From Epinephelus fuscoguttatus (lineage: Eukaryota; Chordata; Actinopteri; Perciformes; Serranidae), in contig NC_064770.1 in NCBI RefSeq assembly GCF_011397635.1, forward strand, positions 29,101,098-29,165,097: a stretch of DNA of 64,000 nucleotides, read 5' to 3'. Below the pieces are notes generated by a model. It made no database searches, was not told the DNA's origin, and saw nothing but the letters and a program-made list of their open reading frames with translations. This document shows, one piece after another, positions 48,722-58,642 of the stretch. Both the position numbers and the translations under genes were made by a program. Position 1 is the stretch's first letter; each line of letters starts with the position of its first letter.

Positions 48722-49508
48722 ATGTTTTGGATGTCATGCTATACTATGACTTTTTTATGATATTTTGGATGTCATATTATACTATGACTTTTTTTAATCA
48801 TATTTTAGATGTAATATTATACTATGACTTTTCTTATGATATTTTGGATGTCATACTATACTATGACTTTTTTATGATATTTTGGATGTCATACTATACT
48901 ATGACTTTTTTAAATCATATTTTAGATGTAATATTATACTATGACTTTTCTTATGATATTTTGGATGTCATACTATACTATGACTTTTTTATGATATTTT
49001 GGATGTCATACTATACTATGACTTTTTTAAATCATATTTTAGATGTAATATTATACTATGACTTTTCTTATGATATTTTGGATGTCATACTATACTATAA
49101 CTTTTTTTTATGATATTTCGGATGTCATACAATACTATGAATTTTTAATGATATTTTGGATGTCATGCTATACTATGACTTTTTTATGATATTTTGGATG
49201 TCATACTATACTATGACTTTTTTATTTTATTTTGGATGTCATACTATACTATGACTTTTTTATGATATTTTGGATGTCATACTATACTATGACTTTTTTA
49301 ATGATATTTCGGATGTCATACTATACTATGTCTTTTTAATGATATTTTGGATGACAAACTATTCTATGACTTTTTTTTATGAGATTTTGGATCTCATACT
49401 ATACTATGACTTTTTTTAATGATACTTTGGGAGTCAGACTATACTATGACATTTTTATGATATTTTGTATGTCATACTATACTGTGACTTTTTTTATGAT
49501 ATTTTGGG
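48722..49508. repeat. Satellite array, block 1 (39-bp monomer, 117-bp higher-order unit)
   Basis: The monomer is close to 'tgatattttggatgtcatac' followed by 'tatactatgactttttta'. At 48724-49100 a three-monomer unit repeats every 117 bp exactly: 'atgacttttcttatg' begins at 48824, 48941 and 49058. Because 117 is divisible by three, an open frame of 128 codons crosses it; I regard that as an artefact of the repeat. Confidence 0.95.
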
Positions 49509-50317
49509 CGGACTTCTTCATCTGCTTCTCATCTCATCTTCACCACCTCTACCACCACTACTATGGGCTATATTTGTGTCTTTATTACATGCGAGAAAAT
49601 AAATGATATGAGAGGGAAAATAAAATGTTTGAGAGAAAAAAAAATATAGAGAAAAAGTTTTCACCCTGATGCCGCATGCCCAGCTGACGGCCCACGTCAC
49701 CGGGCTACGGAGTGCAGCCCCACACAGTGCGCAGAGGAGGAGAAAAAGCCACAAGTTGTGGACTTGGCTACAGCAGGACAGAGAGCAGGACAGCCTGTTA
49801 ACATAAAGTTAACAGAACTAGCAAAAGTAGAAATAAAAAAAACAGAGCGAGCGTACCGGAGCGAAGGGAGCTTAACGCACAGCTGAAACCCAGTCACCGT
49901 CTCGCAGTGAGGAAGAGCAGACACCACGCTTTTCAAAATTCCCTCCGAAGCTGCACACAACAGGAACGGCCAACGCCGCTGTAAAGCAAAGAGTCACGGC
50001 AGCTGTGATACCATAATACACTTTAACAGTAGCCTACACAAACATTGCAGCATCCATGCCTACCTTATGAGTCCCAAGTTTGGGTACAGAAACCGGAGCA
50101 CGACACACACAAAGCACCCCAAGACGATCCTCACCTAGCTGTCAATTCGATTGAGATTGGCCAATAGGAATGTGGCCCCGCCCATGACATCATTTTCACA
50201 GTGAGAGCAAAATCCTGACACGAGAGCAAAGACTTAGGTTTTGAGAGAGAGAAGAAAAATGTTTTGAGAGAAACAAAAATTTTTTGAGAGAGAAAATGTT
50301 TTCACACTGATAGCAAA
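49509..50317. mobile_element. Unidentified insertion between satellite blocks
   Basis: This GC-richer, non-satellite DNA contains 'catcttcaccacctctacca' (49534), which recurs at 50566 in the next spacer. A block of the form 'gagaaa(a)gttttcac.ctgat' occurs near both ends (49641; 50291). It is probably a mobile element or an amplified spacer; class unknown. Confidence 0.4.
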
Positions 50318-50478
50318 CATACTATACTATGACATTTTTATGATATTTTGGTTGTCATACTATACTATGACATTTTTATATTTTGGATGTCATACTATAC
50401 TATGACTTTTTTATATTTTGGATGTCATATTATACTATGACTTTTAATGATATTTTGGATGTCATGCTATACTTTTTC
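50318..50478. repeat. Satellite array, block 2
   Basis: Four monomers of the same 39-bp family, with deletions. Confidence 0.9.
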
Positions 50479-50754
50479 TTTTTATCCAGAATCCAGCACA
50501 AGCTAAACAAAGGCTCATTCCTCATCTCATCCAGATCATCAGCACTTCTCCCTCTTCTTTTCATCTCATCTTCACCACCTCTACCACCACTACCAGCGTC
50601 AAGACCTCGGGGGGGTTACGTATTCAACTATGGATTCATCACCCTCCTAATATAATATCATTTCCATCGGGTCTGATCACCAAAGATTTTCCACATTTTG
50701 CATTCTGATGTGCACATGTTAATAAACATGGTTTTACTATAAAAATTAGTCTCT
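50479..50754. other. Second spacer within the satellite
   Basis: The spacer shares 'catcttcaccacctctacca' with the first one and then diverges. It ends in 'taataaacatggttttac'. Unassigned. Confidence 0.45.
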
Positions 50755-51133
50755 CCTGATTGAAATGATATTTCATATGTCATACTATACTATGTCTTTT
50801 TTATGATGTTCTGGATGTCATACTATACTGTGAATGTTTTAAGATATTTTGGATGTCATACTATACTATGACCTTTTTTTATGATATTTTGGATGTCACA
50901 CTATACTATGACTTTTTTAAGACATTTTGGATGTCATACTATACCATGTCTTTTTCTATGATGTTTGGATTTCATACTAAAGTATGACTTTTTTTGTGGT
51001 ATTTTAGATGTCACACTATACTATGACTTTTTTTTGACATTTTGGATGTCATACTATACTATGTCTTTTTGTGATGTTTTGGATTTCATACTAAAGTATG
51101 ACCTTTTAATTATATTTTGGATGTCACAATCTA
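50755..51133. repeat. Satellite array, block 3 (diverged)
   Basis: About nine monomers more diverged than in block 1, including 'tttcatactaaagtatgac' variants. This fits decay at the edge of an array. Confidence 0.9.
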
Positions 51134-51694
51134 TTAATTATAAGGCTTGACAAAAAAGATATAATTTTTTCGTGCCAAGTGATTGCACTTCTGCATGATT
51201 ACAGGGTGAGGATTTGGATACTAAGCACTGACAATACAACACCATTAAACTTGGGTTTAATTACATCAAATGATGTGTAGTGTCCATATATGTTTGGTTT
51301 TCAGGAACCTGCATATTAAGTGCCAAGTCAGATATGAGAGCACTCAGAAGTCTAAATTTTCCAGTCGTGATGAATGCTCTTTACACGTAGACCCCAATCA
51401 TATCTCCATTGAGTGTTTAGTTTTCATTCTCAGGGCTATAAGGCTATAATTACCTATGAAGAGATCTATAACGCAGGCAAGGTGATCTATAACGCAGGCA
51501 CAAAAGCATCAAAAACAGCTACATTTTATCTTAAATTTAATATTTACCACACTACACAGATACATATTACATACAGAGAGGCTTGTGTCAGATGACAATA
51601 ACAGAGAACTCATTTGTGTCCATGAAGTTATGACTTCTGTCAGCCCTGATTTGCTTCAAAATGTCCAAGAGTTCCATCTTCAGAACCACAAGTA
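51134..51694 (-). other. mrps34 downstream region
   Basis: The probable 3'UTR adjoins the stop codon. ATTAAA on the - strand at 51541-51536 is a weak polyadenylation candidate. The tandem 'gatctataacgcaggca' occurs twice at 51463-51500. Confidence 0.4.
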
Positions 51695-51993
51695 TCACAC
51701 CGCTGTCCCCTCTGTCCTCTGTCTCTCTTGTTCCTGCTTGCGGAAATAGTCTTTGTTAAGCACGACGTCCCTCTGTAAAGGTAAGGTCGGCTCCTCAACT
51801 GCAATGCTGCCTACTGCTTTCTTGTGCTGGGCCAGCAGCATGGCACGGAGTAGGGGAGGGTAGGGGACATGGCGCACAGGCGGCTCAGGGAGTGGCTCAA
51901 ATTCCTTAAACTGCTGCTCTAAGTGTTTGGGAATCAGGCGCCAGTCGTGGTACATCACCTTGTCCACCTCTTTGACCTCGCTCTCCTTTTTTC
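51695..51993 (-). CDS. mrps34: mrps34 exon 3
   Basis: The acceptor is tggcag|GAAAAA and the stop TGA. It encodes KVMYHDWRLIPKHLEQQFKE through VPYPPLLRAMLLAQHKK to the C-terminus. Confidence 0.94.
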
Positions 51994-53335
51994 CTGCCAA
52001 AAGACAAAATTAAATAAAGTTACTTCAAGCAATTTGTTTGTAGAATAATTAGCACTTGTTGTTTACTATTATGCTTTATTATTAAACAATTAAAAACATC
52101 TCAGTAAAGGCAGAAATTCACACATGGAGTGGTCCAGCTGATGTCCATAAAACTGGATGGTACAATTACTGAAAGTCAAACTAGAACTGTCACTGTTCAG
52201 CAATCAGTCATGAATAAATCTGAAGCAGCAACTGCTTTGTAGTCCACATTTTAATAAACTTACATCACAATTCATCGAATTGATGCTCTGTGCATCTTTA
52301 TTGAATCATCAATAAAAATACCTTGTTTTATAAAAAAAAACAACTGATAAAAAAAATATATATATAATTCTAAACAAATTCAAGCCCTCCTTCCAGTATT
52401 AATTTACTTTTTTTCATTACTCTCTTATCATCACATACTCATTATTTCAATATATGTATTATTTATTTAAGCTAGGGAAAAACTATATTTATAATATTAT
52501 TATTATTATTATTATTACTACAACATTTTAAAATTATCTTACACAGTTATTACAGTTTTTAAGCACCCGTTCTAGGTCATGTCCTTGTTTGTTTTTAACT
52601 TTCTTTCTTTTTTTAATTTTCTATTTTTAATAATTTCTTGCTAATTTTTTGGGTCATTTCTTCTTTCGTTGCTCATTGCCTTCTTCCCATGTTTGTGAAA
52701 GAAATCATGCCAATTTGCTCATGTTCAAAGGGTTAAATGACATGACAGTGTCTGTCATAGTAGTTACAGTAACAGATAAATGTGAGATAAATGTAGACCC
52801 TGGTTTCAAATCAAATAAACTGCAATCTTACCTTTGTAGGTGAGGACCCCCCATGCTTTGCCATGATCCATGTTCTAGGAAACCAAAGAATCAGACGTCA
52901 TTTGCTTGAAGGTGTCTTAGCAGACCCCATGCCAAACCCAAGTGACTTTTCATTCAGTTGAACACTAATAATGACAACATGCAGACTCGACACTGAGTGC
53001 ATGGATGTGGCCCTCACCTCAGATGTGTAGTCCACCTTGATCTTGGTGATCTGCCAGTAGCTGGGCTCCTTGTGGTCCTCCAGCCAGGACTTGCGGGTAA
53101 AGAGACGCCCCACTCCGAACATCCTCATGCCTGCCAGCAGGGAGAAGAGGCGACTCTCCCTGCGGACATCCTGCCAGGCCATCACAGGCAGCATCTTCCC
53201 AGTGAGAGGCCGCTTCATCGTGTCATAGTCCAGGGCGTACTTCTGGGACTCCCGGGGCCGGGACTTCAGCTCCCGGTACGCCCGGATCTTCCGAGCCATT
53301 TCTGCAATGGGGCGAAGCGGCTTCTTCTTCACCAT
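51695..53335 (-). CDS. mrps34: Mitochondrial small ribosomal subunit protein mS34
   Basis: mS34 is a metazoan-specific structural protein of the mitochondrial 28S subunit needed for mitoribosome assembly. Exons: 53335-53018, 52874-52832, 51993-51695; 219 codons (human has 218). Visible: MVKKKPLRPIAEMARKIRAY, ALDYDTMKRPLTGKMLPVMAW, the very conserved DVRRESRLFSLLAGMRMFGV and GRLFTRKSW, then MYHDWRLIPKHLEQQF and HVPYPPLLRAMLLAQ. The ATG at 53335 is chosen because it matches the orthologue start and no ATG lies further upstream in frame. There is no obvious cleavable presequence beyond the basic N-terminus. Confidence 0.95.
51994..52831 (-). other. mrps34 intron 2
   Basis: 838 bp, AT-rich, with an (ATT)n run at about 52495-52517. 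No other feature is seen. Confidence 0.8.
52832..52874 (-). CDS. mrps34: mrps34 exon 2
   Basis: Only 43 nt: cctag|AACATG to CAAAG|GTAAGA, encoding NMDHGKAWGVLTYKG. Human DHGKAWGILTFKG matches closely. Confidence 0.93.
53018..53335 (-). CDS. mrps34: mrps34 exon 1
   Basis: 106 codons from ATGGTG to the donor GAG|GTGAGG, encoding the conserved core of mS34. Confidence 0.95.
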
Positions 53336-53760
53336 GACTGCGTGATGGGCAGCAGCTTCTGTACAACAACTCACTGATACACAGCGGTCAGCGTTTGTCC
53401 TGCAAGAGATTAAAGTGAGTCATGAAGCTATAACGTTACATCTGAACGTAGCAGCAGAAACTATGTCAACCTGTCAGCATGGACCCTCAGTGGAGATCAA
53501 TAGTTATTACAGCCCTGATATGACAAGGCTAACTTAACCTGAGTCTGTTAGCTAGCGTTACATGCTAAAACCGCTATAAAATAGTTTCGTACTTACACCG
53601 ACTCATATATTTTGATTAACTAATGCCGAACTATCGACAATGTTTTTACTCTGCAAATATCTCATTTAAAATTACCTGAATTTCCCCTGGTTTGCAGAAT
53701 CAATTCAACTTGACCTCCGCAAACGAGGTACACAACTTCCGCTTATTTGGTCCGACCGGA
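53336..53760 (-). promoter_or_regulatory. mrps34: mrps34 5'UTR and promoter region
   Basis: GC content and CpG are somewhat raised up to about 53760. No TATA box is seen. Exact start unknown. Confidence 0.4.
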
Positions 53761-56325
53761 AATAGTTCCCCGTGAACTGCCAGTGCACTTTGTTCCGCAT
53801 GAGGTAAATAAAGTAGAGGACTTATAAGAGGTGCCGAGTTAATAGATAACAATGGATATTTAATAAAGATTTTCTTTATAATGTCTAAGTACCAATTAAA
53901 CCAGTTTTCTGCTGCATTCATGGAGTTTTATTATTAAATTATGATAGTCTTGGGCCTTGTGCAAATTTTAATTATTATTATTTAATTCAAACATGTATAT
54001 TTGATATGAATTGCAGGTGTTATTTTTGTACACTTGTCAATTAAGTGTAGCCAGGATGTTTTAAGTGATTTAAGGAACTTTATGACTTGAAAACATGTGA
54101 CTGTTATAAAACTTAATCATTTCCTTTTTTGTTTTATTTTGACGACAAAATACATAGAAGTTAATTGTCATTAAGTTATTTATTTCACTTGGGAAATGTT
54201 AAATTTATACAGCAAAATGGATTTGACATGTTGAAGTTTAGAAGGGTTCCTAAAGCCTAAGGTAAGTTATATTTAAGACTTTCAGATTTTTCAAATGCCA
54301 CTTAGAATGAAATTAAGACAAATTTTACAATAACTAAAATTGAAGTAAAAAAGAAAAAGAACAAACATAAATATTTTTGGGTTTTTTTGTCTCGTGGCAG
54401 AAACAAGGGTAGACCAGAACCTGTTTTCTTTGCATAAAATAAAATAAAATAAAATACACAGAGCCGTATGCTTGTATGCATTGCCTAATACGAAATCCCA
54501 CTTATCATATCTTTTTTAAAGACTTTTTAAAGATTGATTTAAAAGATTTTAACACCAATTAAGGCCTTTTTTTTTTTTTTTAGATTCAACGCCTCTGTAG
54601 ACTCTTCAAGGATCTCAGGGAACCCTGTTAAAATATCCTTAGTACCAGTTTCTTTGGTAATCAATAAGCACATTGACTCCTTTGTGCATATTTAGCATTC
54701 ATTTTATTTTCAGCTGAAAATCATGCTGATAAGTTATACAGAAAAAGGCGAGTAAAGGCCTTCACAGACAGTATTATTAATATGACATAGAAGAAACACT
54801 TAGAATTTTTCCTATTTACAGTACAACAGTAAGAAAAAGTGCTTGGATGCATCAATGTGAAGACAAGTACTGTGAATTAAGACAAGAAAAAAACTACATC
54901 TGCTGGGCAACACGTAACCCCTTGGTGGTTATATCACTAAATCTAAAGGGGTGAATCTGACAGGTTGAAGTGTGTCATGTCACATTACTCATGACTCATG
55001 ATCATGGCCCTCTGGTACCTTCCCTGCTGTTGTATCAATGTCTCCATCATGACATCCTGAAACACACTCCCTCTGAAAACCATCATCACATTAGATGCTT
55101 GTGTTGCATAGTACCTTAAATCTTTGTGTACGTCTACTTAAACCAAGACCCTCGAGGAGTGAACATGATCACAGACTGGTGACTGAGGCAGCAGCTGGCA
55201 GACTGCATAACTTCAACACCTTGGTCAAACACTATTTTAAGTTGTTATAATTTAATACTCCAAAGAGACTAAAAATAAGAGTTATTTACATATCTGATCC
55301 AAGGGTAATGTCCCCCTTCTCAGTCATGTATTATCAATTCATACTTGAACTGATCTTGACACCATTCAGCCCCTGAAGGCTTGAAAACTGGCTGTAAGAT
55401 GTTTGTTTTAGGAAAACAAGCAAAACATTCAAAGAAATTTGCAAACCACTCCTGCAACATAACCAACCTCTCTAACGTCTTTTGTAAACTGTGTTTTGAG
55501 ACTCATTTTAAAAAACATTATTATTAGAAACACACTCAGCAGAGAGCTGAGAGACAGATGATGCTACAGAAGCAGAACAATATTGAATGTTGTTTTCGGC
55601 TGTGAAAACCTCACATCATCAAATTCAAGCTGGTGTTGTCCTTTTATGCAGACACAAACAACTTTTTACAACCAACTTTTACACCAATAGGAGCCGACTG
55701 TTTGATACCAAAAGGATTTAGAATGGAGTACGACCTAAATGAATTACAGTAAAGAGGAGTTGGTAAAAGGAAGTAATGGGACAAGGCCATTGGAAAACCA
55801 AAAGAGCACACTTGCATAAACAGATCAGTAAAAAAAATTAAAACTGTTCATAATCTCAATTTTTTTCAATCAAAGAAACTAACTCTTTAAAAAGTTCTAA
55901 AAAACAATGAAGTGTAACAGGGATGAAAAGTTACTTTGAATGTGCGGCAGTCTCTTCTTGGTACTTGTCTAATGATCAGATTTAAAAGAGCTACACTAAA
56001 TAACAATGTATACTGCTTACATCTTCTTTTTTTTTTAGAAAAGAGGAACTCCATAGTTTCTATGAACAAGTAGCATAATATTTCAACAGGATACTTTTAA
56101 AGGCTGGTGACAGATGGATGTGGTAATAAATGTAACAAATATTTGACTTGTAACTTCTTATTCTCAAAAAACAAAAATTATCTAAGGAGGAATCAAAGGT
56201 GTGTGAGTTGTTTGGAGATGACAGCTGTGCTATGAAAGACAACAAGGGATTTTTTTTTCATTTTTGGAGGACTAAAAGCTGCAAAGTACATTCAGGTTCA
56301 TTTCACCTCCCTATATCATTTCTTA
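53761..56325. other. Gene-free stretch, possible spsb3 3'UTR
   Basis: There is no coding block on either strand. The first 0.9 kb is very AT-rich. A - strand AATAAA lies at about 54708-54702, and the DNA between there and 56325 lacks recognisable repeats, so it could be a very long spsb3 3'UTR. The EME2 gene found here in human is not seen. Confidence 0.4.
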
Positions 56326-56517
56326 AAGGTATACTATGCAGGATTTCCCCCAAAACAATGTATCGACTCATACAAGAATAATACCTGTCAATCATTATAT
56401 ATGACCCACTAAAAGTGTGTCTGAAGAGCCTCTGCCCTCTGCCTGCATTTTACCATTTTCTTCTGATTTTGTTGTGTTTGGGACGTTCCTGAGCGAAGCA
56501 CACAGGTAAGGAGGGTC

Positions 56518-56551
<34 letters not shown>

Positions 56552-57542
56552 AAGTACCATACAGGAGCCAGATTGTAAGCAGCACACATCCAAGAGGAAG
56601 CTACGAAAATTGCTGACACAGTACTGAAAAAAACCCAAAACAAAACAAAACAAAACAAAACAAAGGCATAGCAAGGCTAAACACATTGGAAAAATCCATT
56701 TCTGGCAGAAATCTAATTATTTTGACCCATACCACAATGTTTTCCTAACCTTAAAGAAAAAGTTCAAAGTCCCAAAGTATCATTTGTGTATCATTTACAC
56801 ACCCTGTTGTATGTTTAATACATGAAGAAGACTTTGTTTTTCTCACATGCTTTCAAGGTGAATGAAGAATCGAAAAACTTGGAAAATTCTCAAAGAATTG
56901 GAGTAAAAGCTAAAATTAACAACAAAACTATATCAAAACACCCTTTTTTAAAAGGTTTAAATTTTACAGTCACACAATAACACAAACTAACAGATTGAGG
57001 CAGTTGTAGACCAGCAGCTCTCATGTTCAGCAAGGTAAGAGTACTGGTTTTGAAAATGGAATCTGGCTTTGAAGAGAACATAGATAAGTATAACTTTCAG
57101 TTCCCCATCAGAAAGGGCTGTCTGTTTGAGAAGTATTGAGCATACAACTGGATGAGTGAGACTTGGATTACAGTGTACGGGTTGTGTGAGAGTATGTAAC
57201 AGATAATTTGAGACAGTTTTGCTGTTGTTAAACGAGGCCCCCTATAACTTTCATTCATCGTCTCTTTTTGGATTCTTTGTTCAATATCGAGGCCTGTGAG
57301 AAAAACAAAGATGTCATCACAAATTTAAGGTAACAAGGAGTGAGTAATTGATATACAAATGATCACTTGGGGAGTAAAGTGTTAATTAACCAACAAATCC
57401 CTTTCTGGCAAAATGCCCTCTGTGCAAACTTCTCCCAACAGCAGGCCAAACGCAAAGTGGACAAAGCCGTGGTTGGCTTTCACTTTCGCTGCTGGTACTG
57501 TTTACAAACAGTAGCTGACAATTCCTGCATAGTATGCCTTTA
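56326..57542. mobile_element. Family D element, copy 2, with a nested foldback element
   Basis: The left end 'aaggtatactatgcagg' mirrors the right end 'cctgcatagtatgcctt'. Internal blocks ('catccaagaggaagctac') match the short copy at 21224-21545. An A tract of about 28 (56521-56548) and an (AAAAC)n run (56637-56663) lie inside. Family B foldback DNA interrupts it. Confidence 0.75.
56752..57386. mobile_element. Foldback transposon, family B copy 2, nested
   Basis: 'aaagtatcatttgtgtatca' on the left mirrors 'tgatatacaaatgatcactt' on the right. The core block 'ggaatctggctttgaagaga' matches copies at 27.5 and 34.0 kb. TTAA occurs at both junctions, as expected for a TTAA-specific transposase, though this is tentative. 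Confidence 0.65.
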
Positions 57543-58250
57543 AGGTTTTAATATGTCCAGACATTTTTTTTGTTTAAGAGCTGTAACCTGCAAGTAAGAC
57601 ATAAAGAATACTCTATGACCCATGCATGACGTGTTGCTTCCTGCACTCAATGGGACCATGGTGTCCCACTGATTCACTTTTGCAACCTAACAGAAAATTG
57701 CAGATGCCAGTAAAACAGTAACAAATCACTTTGAGAATGCATTAATTGCATTGAGGCTTAAAACAATATACATTACTTGCATACAGGTTGAAAACACAGA
57801 AAATATAGTCTCTCATTTTTTAAATCCCCTTTTTGCAAATATACCATGATGACCACCAAAATTTGGCCATACTTGACTTCAGTGTTACACTGTACAGTCC
57901 TGCACCGTTTCATTAATCCCCATACATGAATGGCAATGCATTATGCTAGCTAACAAAGTAACACCACATCTTTTCACTTGTTAGTAAAGCTGGTTTGGAT
58001 ACTGAATTTGTGATGATGAGCATGAAGACATCTGAATGGCATGAGAGAAGATCACAGTAAAAGCGTGCAGGCAGAAACACTGCCCTCACAGTTTTCCACC
58101 TACATACCTCTCTGATCCTGGTTATTTTCTTCACTACTGACAACACTGATGTTGAGGAAAGTTTGAGGCAGGTAGGAAACACTAGATTAGATGCCAAAGG
58201 ACATTAATGTCTGCCAGTGTTTAACAGGAGGTAGGAGTCGAACTGTCCAG
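57543..58250. other. spsb3 downstream DNA
   Basis: Probably at least partly spsb3 3'UTR, since it follows the stop codon directly on the - strand. No coding block is visible. Confidence 0.45.
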
Positions 58251-58642
58251 TCATGTCCAGCGGCATCTCTTCCTCTGACAGGCTTCGGGGTCGGACGTAC
58301 AACCCTCTGAGTCGCTCTCAGAGGATGACGGTCCAGCCAGGGGGGGAACAGGCAAACGTGAGGGGCGCTCTGGCCCATCTGGGGTTTCTTCTGTGTTGCC
58401 TCCATTGAGACTGAGCACCCAACCCAGTTTGTTGTGGAGCAACTGGCGAAGGCCTGGCGGCAGTGGCAACACATCCAGGGTGTCTATACAGTCTGGCAGC
58501 AGCTGGCGAAGGCGAGCGCAGCAAAGGTACAGCAGGGAGGTGGGTGCAGAGCAGGATCTGATGACCTTCATGCTGCTCTTCGCTGCTGTGGAGCACGCCA
58601 TCGGATAAAACCTCTTATTTTGTAGCTCTGTGGCAGCAACAC
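58251..58642 (-). CDS. spsb3: spsb3 exon 6, SOCS box
   Basis: The acceptor is caatctag|GTGTTG and the stop TGA. It carries the end of SPRY, the SOCS box and a serine/acid-rich tail more diverged than the rest. Confidence 0.95.

Noticed and set aside
48727-49113. Open frame with repeated YYDFF/ILDV motifs
   Set aside because: It is a by-product of a 117-bp satellite period; codon content merely follows the repeat, and no splice or promoter context supports a gene.
53336-53374. N-terminal extension of mrps34
   Set aside because: The extension would need a GTG start, and orthologues begin at the position of the ATG at 53335.
53761-58250. EME2 homologue
   Set aside because: Expected by synteny, but no ERCC4-type nuclease-like block is visible on either strand.
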